From Treponemataceae bacterium (GTDB lineage: Bacteria; Spirochaetota; Spirochaetia; Treponematales; Treponemataceae): a stretch of 64,000 nt of DNA. The position numbers were made by a program, and so were the translations under genes. The stretch spans positions 1 through 64,000 of the forward strand of contig JAKSTU010000008.1 of the NCBI GenBank assembly GCA_024402435.1. Direction: 5' to 3'. Every line of letters begins with the position of its first letter. The first letter of the stretch is position 1. Below the pieces are notes generated by a model, which did not search any database, was not told the origin of the DNA, and saw only the letters and a list, made by a program, of their open reading frames with translations. This document shows, in pieces, positions 43,752-52,705 of the stretch.

Positions 43752-43788
43752 TTGACCTGAACGGCTAAAAAAGCGCCGTCCAGGTTAA
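43752..43788. terminator. Hairpin between convergent esterase and lyase genes
   Basis: A long stem pairs CCTGAACGGC with GCCGTCCAGG (one mismatch) and extends outward through TTGA/TTAA. The T-run after it is poor (TTGTGTTTTCTT), so termination may be weak or factor-assisted. Confidence 0.55.
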
Positions 43789-43799
43789 CTTGTGTTTTC

Positions 43800-46262
43800 T
43801 TACTCGAACAATCCCGGCAGAACTTCGCGGAAATCCATGTCAGAAGCATAATAAAAACTTGTGTAACATGGCTGGTTGTAGCAGTTGTTCTGCCATGCAA
43901 TTCCTGTTCTGTACTGAACGTCGTGAAGCAGCGTAAAAAGTTTGTGCTTCGTAATTTCAGTGTTTGTGTAAATCCGAAGGGCTGAACTGTCCTTTGTGCG
44001 GAGAACGATTTCTTCCCGGAAATCACCGAAAATGTCAGCTACAAGACAAGGGTTTCCTTTTGTTCCGTTGTTTGTAAGTGTATTTTCCGGTGTAAGCATA
44101 GTTCCGTGAGTGTTGTCGTTTATGACACCGGTATGTTCTCCGTTAAGATAATCCTCTGAATCTGTAAGCTGGGTTGTAAGATCGGCGGCCCAACGGATGC
44201 TCATGTTTGTAGAAAGATGGGGAACATCAAGCTTTTTGCCGGCAACGTTATAAACATCTTTTACCCATACTTGGAGCCCTCTTTCTCCGGGAACAATGTC
44301 ACCGATCATGCAACGTCCAAGATCTGTTTCTGCATATTCTCCGAAATAAACTTTTCCGGTTTCTGCGTCCCTAAGTGCAAAGCCGTAGGGAGCATATTTT
44401 GCGCCTTCAAAAACGTTGAAAATTTCATAGCCGGGCAAATCAGGGTTGATGTTTGCCACATGCATTGCGTCTCCGTGACCAAGCTTTGCAACTGTTCCGT
44501 CAGGAAGTTTGTCAAAACTGCTGTAAAGAACTGAACCGTCATGGTCAATGCAGCATCCGCCGTAAATTATTTCCTGAAAACCGTCGCCGTCGACATCCGC
44601 TGTAGAAAGACTGTGATTTCCCTGACCGGCAATAATTCCGTAAACCGGATCTGTTCCCTGTGCTCCGTGAGGTCCGTCATTAAAGGGATTTGTCATTGGA
44701 ACATGACCGGAATCAATTTTCCACACCTGATTGAAACAGTGATCAAAAAAATCATAGGCAGCAATGCAAGTGCGTGTGTAATAGCCCCGGCAGACAATAA
44801 GGTAAGGTCTTTCTCCGTCAAGAAATGCCACACCTGACAAAAAGCGGTCCACACGGTTGCAAGGTTCGATGCGGCGCATTGCATAATCTCCCCATAACAG
44901 TCCGTCATCTTCCCGTGGAAAAGGAAAATCGATTGTTTCAAGCTCGGAACCGTCGCCGGCAAACATTGTCATGTATTCCGGGCCTTCATAAATGAATCCT
45001 TCAAACTTGTCCAACTGATTTTTGGGGCTTCGTGAAGGCGCAAAATCTTTGATGAAATAATCAACAAGTTTTTCTGCGTCTTTGGAACTCAGGGGATAAT
45101 TATATTGTTTTTCAATACCGAAACAGTCTTCCAATGTTGAAGGCCAATGTCCGGCAACAACTTCAGGATGATTGTGCCAGTTCATGAAAACTTCTGTAAG
45201 ATGGTTTCTGAAATCTTCTGCACTTGAGACATAATTGTCCTCGTGTGAAATGCCTTTTTTTACGTCCCGTTCCGGTAAGGTAATGAATTTTTCGTCTTTG
45301 ATTGAACCGTCTTCATTGAACCGGGTGATTTTTGTTCCGGGAGCTGTCTTCATGGAAATTTCTGCTTTTCCGTCACCGTCAAAATCGTAGACCATGAACT
45401 GAGTGTAATGGGCTCCGCTTCGGATGTTGCATCCCATGTCAATGCGCCAGAGAATTGTGCCTGACAAAGTGTAGCAATCAATATAACAGTTTCCTGTGTA
45501 GCCTTTTATTGAAACATCATGGGAATTTGAAGGATCCCATTTTACGATGAATTCAAGTTCCCCGTCTCCGTTTACATCTCCAATACTGATGTCATTTGCA
45601 GAATAAGTGTATTTTTCGCCTGCAGGTGTTATGCCGTCTGCCAGTTTATTAAGGGGAATATCAATGTAGTTTGTTCCGCTTTTCCAGACCGAAGTTTCTT
45701 TTGAAGCTTTTTCATCAGGTTTAAGCGGAATGCTGTCGTAGTCGCCCAGAAGCTCCACCTGATAAACGTCATTCTGAGTCCCTGCTTTGTCAAGAAAATT
45801 GGTGCTGTCCTGAACTGTTGCCAACAAGGAACCGTTTTTGAAAACGCCGAATGCACCGCTTTTTAGCGATGTCTTGGTTGCACCTGTAACTTCGTTTTTA
45901 AAAAGCCGCCAACTCAAGAAAACGCCTTCAGAAGTTTTTACCGCAATAAGTCCACGGTCAAGATTTTCCAGCTGCGGATTCTGTTTTTCAGTAACCGGAG
46001 TTTTAATCAAAGGACTTTTTGCAATGACTTCAGAATTCGGGCCGCTATGTGCACAAATTTGCACATAATAAGGAATAATCGGAGCTTTATTCAAAACAGC
46101 TGTGCATTTTTTTATACCTGTTAAGACTTTGGATTCCATAGAATCCCTTTTTCTGTCTTTCCAGTTTAATGAATACTCTTCTGCTCCCTCAATTTTATTC
46201 CATTCAAATTCAATTGTTGTTTTTGTGGTTTTTGAAACTTTTAGATTGAACAAATCTTCCAT
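43800..46262 (-). CDS. Rhamnogalacturonan lyase, polysaccharide lyase family 11
   Basis: Cleaves the rhamnose-galacturonate backbone of RG-I by beta-elimination, like B. subtilis YesW/YesX. 820 aa from the ATG at 46262 with AGGAGA upstream. A fibronectin-III-like domain comes first (about 1-90). The eight-bladed propeller typical of PL11 follows, with repeated calcium motifs such as DVNGDGELEF, DFDGDGKAEISMKTAPGT and DVDGDGFQEIIYGGC. The typical end has TNTEITKHKLFTLLHDVQYR and GIAWQNNCYNQPCY. It has no signal peptide, which favours a YesX-like intracellular role. It starts 27 bp inside from the upstream lyase stop. Confidence 0.93.
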   Translation of the reverse strand: MEDLFNLKVSKTTKTTIEFEWNKIEGAEEYSLNWKDRKRDSMESKVLTGIKKCTAVLNKAPIIPYYVQICAHSGPNSEVIAKSPLIKTPVTEKQNPQLENLDRGLIAVKTSEGVFLSWRLFKNEVTGATKTSLKSGAFGVFKNGSLLATVQDSTNFLDKAGTQNDVYQVELLGDYDSIPLKPDEKASKETSVWKSGTNYIDIPLNKLADGITPAGEKYTYSANDISIGDVNGDGELEFIVKWDPSNSHDVSIKGYTGNCYIDCYTLSGTILWRIDMGCNIRSGAHYTQFMVYDFDGDGKAEISMKTAPGTKITRFNEDGSIKDEKFITLPERDVKKGISHEDNYVSSAEDFRNHLTEVFMNWHNHPEVVAGHWPSTLEDCFGIEKQYNYPLSSKDAEKLVDYFIKDFAPSRSPKNQLDKFEGFIYEGPEYMTMFAGDGSELETIDFPFPREDDGLLWGDYAMRRIEPCNRVDRFLSGVAFLDGERPYLIVCRGYYTRTCIAAYDFFDHCFNQVWKIDSGHVPMTNPFNDGPHGAQGTDPVYGIIAGQGNHSLSTADVDGDGFQEIIYGGCCIDHDGSVLYSSFDKLPDGTVAKLGHGDAMHVANINPDLPGYEIFNVFEGAKYAPYGFALRDAETGKVYFGEYAETDLGRCMIGDIVPGERGLQVWVKDVYNVAGKKLDVPHLSTNMSIRWAADLTTQLTDSEDYLNGEHTGVINDNTHGTMLTPENTLTNNGTKGNPCLVADIFGDFREEIVLRTKDSSALRIYTNTEITKHKLFTLLHDVQYRTGIAWQNNCYNQPCYTSFYYASDMDFREVLPGLFE

Positions 46263-46288
46263 GTTATTTCTCCTGCAAAAATACTGTT

Positions 46289-48982
46289 TCAAGCTTTTCT
46301 GAATGCTTCAGAATCCGCTTCCTCCAGAAGTTTTCTTATCCCGTTCAAATCTTTGGGCAAGCTTTCTCTTATAAACTCCAGAACCATTATCACATTCAGA
46401 CACCATTGTGCCGTAAAATTGGTTGTAATCCAGGGAATTTCTTTCAAATCACTTTGATTTCCCTGATTTTTGAGAGTTTTCGTTTCAAATCCTTCTGTAT
46501 TGTTTTCAGAAATCAGAGTTTCCAGCAAAGTTCTCCAGGTTTTTTCAGCAAGCTTCTGATTATTAAGGTATTCAGCACCATAAGCACCTAAGGCTGTCGC
46601 CATGAAGGGCAATGTTGATTGTCTGTCTCCGATGATTCCTTTTGATTCTTCCAGCTGCTCTTCATGAGTCAGGAAATAAAAGCGTCCATGGCTTGCAAGC
46701 ATTTCAAAAAACTCTTTATTTTCCATAAGATCCGCTGTTTCAAGCCAAATTTGAGGTGCTCCCATACAAATCTGCAGGTGACAGCCTCCGGTTGTGTTTT
46801 CACCGATGTATCGGAGATGACATGAATGGGGATCAAATTCAAAATCGGGCCCGCTTGAAAATTGCAATGGAGCTTTTTTTATGTCTTCAAGTCCTACTTT
46901 GATTTTTTCAAGATATTTTGAATCATTTTTTCTTTCCCATTGAGTCATCCAATTTGAAACAAGACTGGACCAGTCAGGACCGCTTCTTGCATGACTGGGA
47001 AAAACCATTTTGTCTTTCGGGTAAAAATCACCCAGGGGATCTTTCTGCAAAAAGGACATTTCATTGTCTTTCAGTTCATCAAAAATATCTTCCAACCGGT
47101 AATCTCCGGTCAGGTAATACAAAAACCTGTGATGATGAGCCATTGCAATTCTGGCTTCCTTACAGGGACAACCCCAGTGGCGCACATTGTGACGGCTTCC
47201 CAAACCTTTGTATTTTCCCAAATGATAAACATCGGTTTCGCTTGCATGCCGTGAAAGTTTTTGTGCCAGTGTAAAAACATCTTCCCGGCCGGTTCGCATG
47301 AAATAAAGCCAAAGCCACAAAGTGGGAACAAGCTCCGTGTTGTCCCAGGCATATCCGCCCACATCATATTTCCACTGATGCCGGACAGGATCATAGGAAT
47401 GCATCATGTCTCCATAATTGAAAAGACCATACCAATTCCGCTGTTCAACTTCGTTTTTGTAGAATTCAAAAGCTTTTTCCAGCTGCTTCTCAAGAAAAAT
47501 CTCTGATTCCGAATCAGTTTTGGGCAAAGACCAATAACCGAAGGCTTTATGCTGATGATAATATTCAGGAGTTCCTACAAAAAGCGCGGGAGACTGAAGT
47601 TCGTTGCAAAAATCTTCAATCCGTTTGTCAGCCGGGATTATTTCTTTTTCAAACGATAAGGCGCATTCACTTGTAACGGCAATTCCGTATGGGGTTGCGC
47701 CTTTATAATCGTAACCTTCGTAGCAAACCTGATTGTATCCCCTGTCTGCATAATGCCGGAAATCCATGGATTGTGCTTCCGGTGACCAGAACCAGATTGT
47801 AGCTTCTGCAATTTTTCCCGAAAGACCTGATACTTCAATTCCCGATGGATAAGTTTGCCAGAAATCTTTTGAAGCAATGAGTACACTTCCGTTTTCAGCG
47901 CCGAAAGCAAATGTTCCCGTAGAACGCATTCCGTGAAGACTGTCCACATAACAAAGATTTTCGCCTGCAAGTTTTTTCTTAATTGCAAAATGACTGGGAG
48001 AATCCTGACAAATGACATATTTGTCCCAATATGGTGTTGCTTCAAGAACCTTATTTACAGTGGCGGCATCATCTCCTTCCGGTAAAATCTGAAGACCTTC
48101 CATTTGGGCCACATAAAGTTCCTGCCGGATCCTGGGACGCCATGACATAAGCGGCACACTTACTTCGTGGAATATTCCGCTGTCCCCCGTCATTTTGATG
48201 TGGCGGTTGAAAAGAGCACCTTCAATGGGCCGCTCAAAACTGATTCCGATTCCTTTGAGGAAATCACGGTTTTCATTGCCGTCATACATAAAAGTGTGCA
48301 AAAAACGGATTGTGTGACCGTCGGCGGAAATGTACATGCGTATGACAAAGGGAATCATTTCCTGATGGATGCCTTCAAAGCGTATTACTGTCTGAAAGCT
48401 TCCGTGTTCTTCAATGGTGATGGAATCAATTCGGCTTGAAAAATCACGCACAATGCTTCCATAAGAAATAGAGTTTGGGCATCCGGTTTTTTCGTCATTA
48501 ATGGGATTTTCTATTTTTAAAACGGCTTTACCGTTCTGAGCTTCAATTTTATTTTCTGTGCGGATGCAGTCAAAAAGACATGATTTGTCTCCGCCTAATT
48601 CTATTGTTACTGATCCGGTGTAAATACAGGCGTAATCAACTTTTTTTCCGGTTAAGTCTGTTTTTTTTCCTGAAGAATCTGCAATTTTGGGCAAAACATC
48701 AATTCGCATCAGATTTTCCGGTGGAAGAATGGTCTTTGAATCCTTTGAAAGGGGCAAAACTTCAATCTGATTACCCAAACTGGAACACTCCGCTGTGTGG
48801 CTTGTCCATTTTATTGAACCGTCAGGCCACCAGGCTGTAACACGGCTTTGAAGAGATACCGGGTCTCCGTTCTGATTTCTGCAGAAAAACTTCTGTTCTG
48901 CAGTGCATTCGCCTTTGTTCCACATACATCCGAATGTTGTTGTTCCGGTGGTAGTTTGGGGTCTTATATTATGTAAAATCAT
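46289..48982 (-). CDS. PcRGLX/YetA-family protein, exo-rhamnogalacturonan lyase-like (PL26)
   Basis: 897 aa. The N-terminal part (about 1-150; GMxxGxF-like opening TTFGCMWNKGECT and WWPDGSIKWTSHTA) is the RIFT-barrel region of this family. Beta domains and a helical (alpha/alpha)-barrel region from about 480 onward follow. HHRFLYYLTGDYRLEDIF and HSCHLRYIGENTTGGCHLQI are conserved-looking blocks. The fungal founder removes unsaturated disaccharides from the RG-I chain end; B. subtilis YetA lies next to an RG locus. No signal peptide. Translation runs directly into the PL11 gene, supporting stepwise backbone degradation inside the cell. Confidence 0.82.
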   Translation of the reverse strand: MILHNIRPQTTTGTTTFGCMWNKGECTAEQKFFCRNQNGDPVSLQSRVTAWWPDGSIKWTSHTAECSSLGNQIEVLPLSKDSKTILPPENLMRIDVLPKIADSSGKKTDLTGKKVDYACIYTGSVTIELGGDKSCLFDCIRTENKIEAQNGKAVLKIENPINDEKTGCPNSISYGSIVRDFSSRIDSITIEEHGSFQTVIRFEGIHQEMIPFVIRMYISADGHTIRFLHTFMYDGNENRDFLKGIGISFERPIEGALFNRHIKMTGDSGIFHEVSVPLMSWRPRIRQELYVAQMEGLQILPEGDDAATVNKVLEATPYWDKYVICQDSPSHFAIKKKLAGENLCYVDSLHGMRSTGTFAFGAENGSVLIASKDFWQTYPSGIEVSGLSGKIAEATIWFWSPEAQSMDFRHYADRGYNQVCYEGYDYKGATPYGIAVTSECALSFEKEIIPADKRIEDFCNELQSPALFVGTPEYYHQHKAFGYWSLPKTDSESEIFLEKQLEKAFEFYKNEVEQRNWYGLFNYGDMMHSYDPVRHQWKYDVGGYAWDNTELVPTLWLWLYFMRTGREDVFTLAQKLSRHASETDVYHLGKYKGLGSRHNVRHWGCPCKEARIAMAHHHRFLYYLTGDYRLEDIFDELKDNEMSFLQKDPLGDFYPKDKMVFPSHARSGPDWSSLVSNWMTQWERKNDSKYLEKIKVGLEDIKKAPLQFSSGPDFEFDPHSCHLRYIGENTTGGCHLQICMGAPQIWLETADLMENKEFFEMLASHGRFYFLTHEEQLEESKGIIGDRQSTLPFMATALGAYGAEYLNNQKLAEKTWRTLLETLISENNTEGFETKTLKNQGNQSDLKEIPWITTNFTAQWCLNVIMVLEFIRESLPKDLNGIRKLLEEADSEAFRKA

Positions 48983-49015
48983 TTTGTTTGAATATCTTCA
49001 AAAAATATTAAAAGT

Positions 49016-49053
49016 TAAAAAAAAACGGGCAGCAGAAAATCCACCACCCGTTT
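49016..49053 (-). terminator. Terminator of the solute-binding protein gene
   Basis: Stem ACGGG / CCCGT with a long loop, followed on the minus strand by nine T. A second stronger hairpin without T-run, CCTTCCGC / GCGGAAGG at 49068-49090, lies between it and the stop codon and may protect the mRNA end. Confidence 0.7.
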
Positions 49054-49108
49054 CACATCTCAGTCAACCTTCCGCAAAGAAAGCGGAAGGAAAAACGGAT
49101 TGAAATGA

Positions 49109-50650
49109 TTATTTGTTTGCAGCAAACTGAACGTTTACTTCGTCAATAATTTTCTTTCCGCCCTGATCGTACCAGCGTTTCCATGCATCCTGGAGCTGTG
49201 TCTTGTTGATTTCACCGCAGATGTACTGTGTACGTGCCTGTTTGATGATTTCTGCAAGTGTTGCACCGATGTCAGCATATGTTTCTGAGTTGATAAGGAA
49301 AGATGCAGCAGGGTTAACAAGTGCTGATTCAAGAGCTTTTGCGTAAGCAGCGTTCTGAGCATCAACGTAAATTGTGTTCTTTACGTGGGGTTCTGTAACG
49401 TGTTCTGCAGAAGGCAGGAATGCCAGCAGCTGGTTGAGTCCCATGTAGTTTGCTGCCAATGTTGTATCTGTTGTGTCATCGTCTACCAGGTAACCTTCTT
49501 CGTCAATGTGGTAGTTGATTCCTTCAAGACCATACTGTGTAAGGATGAGCATTTCGTCATCATTGAGTTTGTCAAGAAGTGTCAGAGCAGCTTCGATTTT
49601 TTCAGGTGTGTTGCATGTTGATGCGCTCAGTGTGAAGAAACCGTTGTAACCTGCTGTTGCAAGTGTTCTTCCGTTAACTGCACCGTAAAGGTTCATTGAA
49701 GCAGGCTTTGAAGGATCTACAACAGAAGGAGTGAATGTTGCTTCTTTTGTGAAGTATTCCCATACGCGGCGTCCACCGTCAATTACGTCAATATAAACAC
49801 CGTTCTGACCTGTTTTACAACCGTTAGACCATGTGTCTGTTGTGCGTACAGCCCAGTCAGCAGGCATAAGACCATTGTCATAAACTTTTTTCAGCCAGTC
49901 CAGAGCAACCATGTACTCGTCCTGCATATGAACGGGAACCAGTTTTCCGTTTACTTCAGCCCATTCGTTTCCACATCCGAACCATGTCTGGATAATGTCG
50001 AAAGGTCCTGTGTATGAAGTCATTTCCATACCGATTGTATCGTTGATTCCGTTTCCGTCAGGGTCGCCGTATGTGAATGCATAAAGCATGTCATATACAT
50101 CGTCTGCGTTTTTGGGTTCAGCAATTCCCAGTTTGTCAGCCCAGTCCTGGCGGTATGTAAGACCATAGCGTCCTACAACACGTGTACGGGGAATAGCAAC
50201 AAGCTGTCCGTCAACTGTCAGACTGTCTGCAACAGATTTGAGCATTTTTGACAGGTTGGGATATTTTTTCTCATCCCAGATATATTTGCTCAAGTCAACG
50301 AATGCACCGTCTTTAGCTGCACTTACGATATTTCCAGTAAGAGTTCCGCCGTATGTCATGATCATAGGCATCTGTTTGGGGTTTGCAAGTGTCAGAGTAA
50401 TTTTTTCTGACAGAACATCGTTGAGAACCCATTCGATTTCAAGATCGCATCCGCAGTAATCTTCAATCTGTTTCAGAATCTGATCTGCGTACTGACCTAC
50501 GTTACACTGACCTGCATAGAAGTCGATTGTCTGGAATGTAACTTTTACGCGCTCGTTGGAAGCAGCTGCCTTGGTATCCTTACGACCACCGGCAAAAACC
50601 ATACCTGCAATGCAAAGCAATGCACACATAACAACTAATGCTTTTTTCAT
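49109..50650 (-). CDS. ABC transporter extracellular solute-binding protein (LplA/YtcQ-like)
   Basis: Captures an oligosaccharide, here most likely an RG-I fragment, for the two permeases encoded upstream. 513 aa from the ATG at 50650 (GGAGG site). Signal sequence MKKALVVMCALLCIAGMVFAGG then a polar linker. The large size, DPDGNGINDTIGMEMT-type calcium loop near residue 172 and the pairing with LplB/LplC permeases place it in the family-1 binding proteins of the YtcQ type. The frame is open 16 codons further, without a better start. A double hairpin follows the gene. Confidence 0.88.
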   Translation of the reverse strand: MKKALVVMCALLCIAGMVFAGGRKDTKAAASNERVKVTFQTIDFYAGQCNVGQYADQILKQIEDYCGCDLEIEWVLNDVLSEKITLTLANPKQMPMIMTYGGTLTGNIVSAAKDGAFVDLSKYIWDEKKYPNLSKMLKSVADSLTVDGQLVAIPRTRVVGRYGLTYRQDWADKLGIAEPKNADDVYDMLYAFTYGDPDGNGINDTIGMEMTSYTGPFDIIQTWFGCGNEWAEVNGKLVPVHMQDEYMVALDWLKKVYDNGLMPADWAVRTTDTWSNGCKTGQNGVYIDVIDGGRRVWEYFTKEATFTPSVVDPSKPASMNLYGAVNGRTLATAGYNGFFTLSASTCNTPEKIEAALTLLDKLNDDEMLILTQYGLEGINYHIDEEGYLVDDDTTDTTLAANYMGLNQLLAFLPSAEHVTEPHVKNTIYVDAQNAAYAKALESALVNPAASFLINSETYADIGATLAEIIKQARTQYICGEINKTQLQDAWKRWYDQGGKKIIDEVNVQFAANK

Positions 50651-50736
50651 TCTTTCCTCCATTTTCAGAATGTAAAAACAATTATTTTTACGGAGCAAAA
50701 GCTCCGCATTGTAAAACTTAATCTGTCAAAGGCAAA

Positions 50737-51621
50737 TCAACCTTTAACCGCACCGACCATAACACCTTTTGTGAAATACTTCTGGATAAAAGGATAAGCA
50801 CAAAGAATCGGAACTGTTGCAATAACAGTACAAGCCATTTTTACAGCTTTGTCCGGCGGAGCACCATAAACATCGTAGTAGTCCTGAGCAAGTTCAGAAA
50901 TCTGTGATGTAAGCATGATGATTGAACGCAGCTGAATCTGAACCGGATACAATGCTGATGTTTTAAGATAAATCATAGAAGCAAAGTAATCGTTCCAGAA
51001 ACCTACTCCGTAGAACAGAGAAATTGAAGCAATTACGGGCTTTGACAAAGGAAGAACGATTTTAAGGAAAATTCCCATGTCATTGCATCCGTCGATATAT
51101 GCAGCATCTTCAAGTTCCTGCGGCATTTCCTGGAAAAAGTTCTTTATGATGATCATGTTGAAAGGACTGATGAGTCCGGGGAGAATAAGGGCCCACCATG
51201 AGTCATAAAGACCATAGGCCGTGTTTACAATGTAGGAAGGAATCAGTCCTCCTGAAAAAAGCATTGTAACAATAACAAGATTCAGTACAAGATTTCTTCC
51301 GCGGAAATGGTATTTGGAAAGAGGATATGCAAAACTAAGTGAAAAAGCCATGCACATGAATGTTCCCAAAAGGGTCAGAATCACGGAGTTTCTCAATCCC
51401 TGAAGAATATTTACCTGATTGATTGCGTATGTATATGCGTTCAAAGACCAGACTTCAGGAATGATGAAGAAACCTTTTTCTGTAAGTTCCTTATCTGTTG
51501 CAAAAGATCCTGCAAGAACATAAAGGAACGGAAGAACTGTTGCAATTGCTGCCAGCGCCAGGATAAAGTAGATTAAATAATCACCCGGTGTAAGTCTGTT
51601 AAGTTTGCTTTTATTAGCCAT
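50737..51621 (-). CDS. Carbohydrate ABC transporter permease (LplC/YtcP-like)
   Basis: Inner-membrane permease of about 294 aa with six membrane segments. The ATPase-contact EAA-type loop is EDAAYIDGCNDMGIFLKIVLPLSKPVI near residue 175. The ATG at 51621 has AAGGTG 7 bases upstream; the frame is open to 51639 and overlaps the upstream permease stop. It pairs with the LplB-type permease and the binding protein and probably uses the MsmX-type ATPase encoded at 55.7 kb. Confidence 0.92.
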   Translation of the reverse strand: MANKSKLNRLTPGDYLIYFILALAAIATVLPFLYVLAGSFATDKELTEKGFFIIPEVWSLNAYTYAINQVNILQGLRNSVILTLLGTFMCMAFSLSFAYPLSKYHFRGRNLVLNLVIVTMLFSGGLIPSYIVNTAYGLYDSWWALILPGLISPFNMIIIKNFFQEMPQELEDAAYIDGCNDMGIFLKIVLPLSKPVIASISLFYGVGFWNDYFASMIYLKTSALYPVQIQLRSIIMLTSQISELAQDYYDVYGAPPDKAVKMACTVIATVPILCAYPFIQKYFTKGVMVGAVKG

Positions 51622-51635
51622 TCTATTCACCTTCA

Positions 51636-52574
51636 TCAATAAATACCGGCTTCGCCGACAACTTTTGCCAATTTGTTTGATCCCAGAACAAGAATCATTC
51701 CGACAACTGATTTGAACATACCTGCAGCAGCAGAGAATGAATACTGACCGTTTACAATACCGCGTGTATAAATGTAGGTATCAAAAACATCAGCATAAGC
51801 AATGTTCAAGTCGTTTCTCATGAGGAAGATCTGTTCGTAACCTGTGTTGAGAAGGCTTCCGACGCGAAGAATCAGCATCATGATAATCGTGCTTTTAAGT
51901 GCGGGCAATGTAATGTGCCACATCAGCTGCCAACGGCCAGCACCGTCAATACGTGCGGCTTCGTAAAGCTGCTGGTCAACGCCCGACAAAGCTGCAAGGA
52001 AAATGATCGTTCCGTAACCTGCTTCCCGCCAGATGTCCTGACCGACAATCAGACCCCAGAAACTTTTTCCGTTTGAAAGAATGTCAAAGGCTTTTCCGCC
52101 TAAGGAAACAACTATGTGGTTGACCAGACCGTCCGTAACATTGAAAAGCTGGTATGTCAAACTTGCTACAATAACCCATGAAACAAAGTGGGGAATGTAA
52201 ACCAAAGTCTGTACAAAGCGCTTATACGTGCTGTGTCGGACTTCATTCAAAAGAAGGGACAGAATGATCGGAGCCGGAAAATAGATTACCAGCTGGAGCA
52301 AACTGATTCCCAAAGTGTTGCGCAACAACCTGAAAAAGTCTGCAGTGCTGAAGAATTTGCGGAACTGTTCCAATCCCACCCATTTACTTCCCATTATTCC
52401 ACGGAAAGGACTGTAGTTTTTGAATGCGATTATCAGTCCGCCCATTGGAACATAGCGGAACATGATAAAATAAACCGCACCCGGAATCAGCATAAAATAG
52501 AGCCATTTATGCTGCTTGAAATACTGGAAAAAAGTTTTTTCCTTGGAAAGCAGTCGTGTTTCGTTTTTGGACAT
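51636..52574 (-). CDS. Sugar ABC transporter permease (LplB/YteP-like)
   Basis: About 312 aa with six membrane segments and the EAA loop YEAARIDGAGRWQLMWHITLPALKSTI near residue 216. The N-terminal cytoplasmic stretch and FRYVPMGGLIIAFKNYSP near 45 are typical of the LplB subfamily, which transports di- and oligosaccharides. ATG at 52574 with a GAGGTG site (GTG at 52580 is an alternative). First gene of the transport unit; candidate operator repeats lie just upstream. Confidence 0.92.
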   Translation of the reverse strand: MSKNETRLLSKEKTFFQYFKQHKWLYFMLIPGAVYFIMFRYVPMGGLIIAFKNYSPFRGIMGSKWVGLEQFRKFFSTADFFRLLRNTLGISLLQLVIYFPAPIILSLLLNEVRHSTYKRFVQTLVYIPHFVSWVIVASLTYQLFNVTDGLVNHIVVSLGGKAFDILSNGKSFWGLIVGQDIWREAGYGTIIFLAALSGVDQQLYEAARIDGAGRWQLMWHITLPALKSTIIMMLILRVGSLLNTGYEQIFLMRNDLNIAYADVFDTYIYTRGIVNGQYSFSAAAGMFKSVVGMILVLGSNKLAKVVGEAGIY

Positions 52575-52619
52575 ATTCACCTCTTGGTTTTATGTCCTGA
52601 TTTTCTACTGTGAATTTAA

Positions 52620-52678
52620 ATTACGTCTATAATCATTTTATTGAATTTCAATTTTTTGATGTTTTTTAAAGATTACGT
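52620..52678. promoter_or_regulatory. Direct repeats ATTACGT upstream of the transporter genes
   Basis: ATTACGT(C/G), each preceded by TTTAAA-like bases, occurs at 52620-52626 and 52672-52678. They are 52 bp apart, about five helical turns. A small palindrome TTGAATTTCAA lies between them at 52641-52651. Direct repeats suit an AraC-type regulator, and such a gene is immediately upstream. No clear -10/-35 pair was found here. Confidence 0.35.
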
Positions 52679-52705
52679 GACGTTTTTGTGCTAAAAAATC
52701 AGCAT

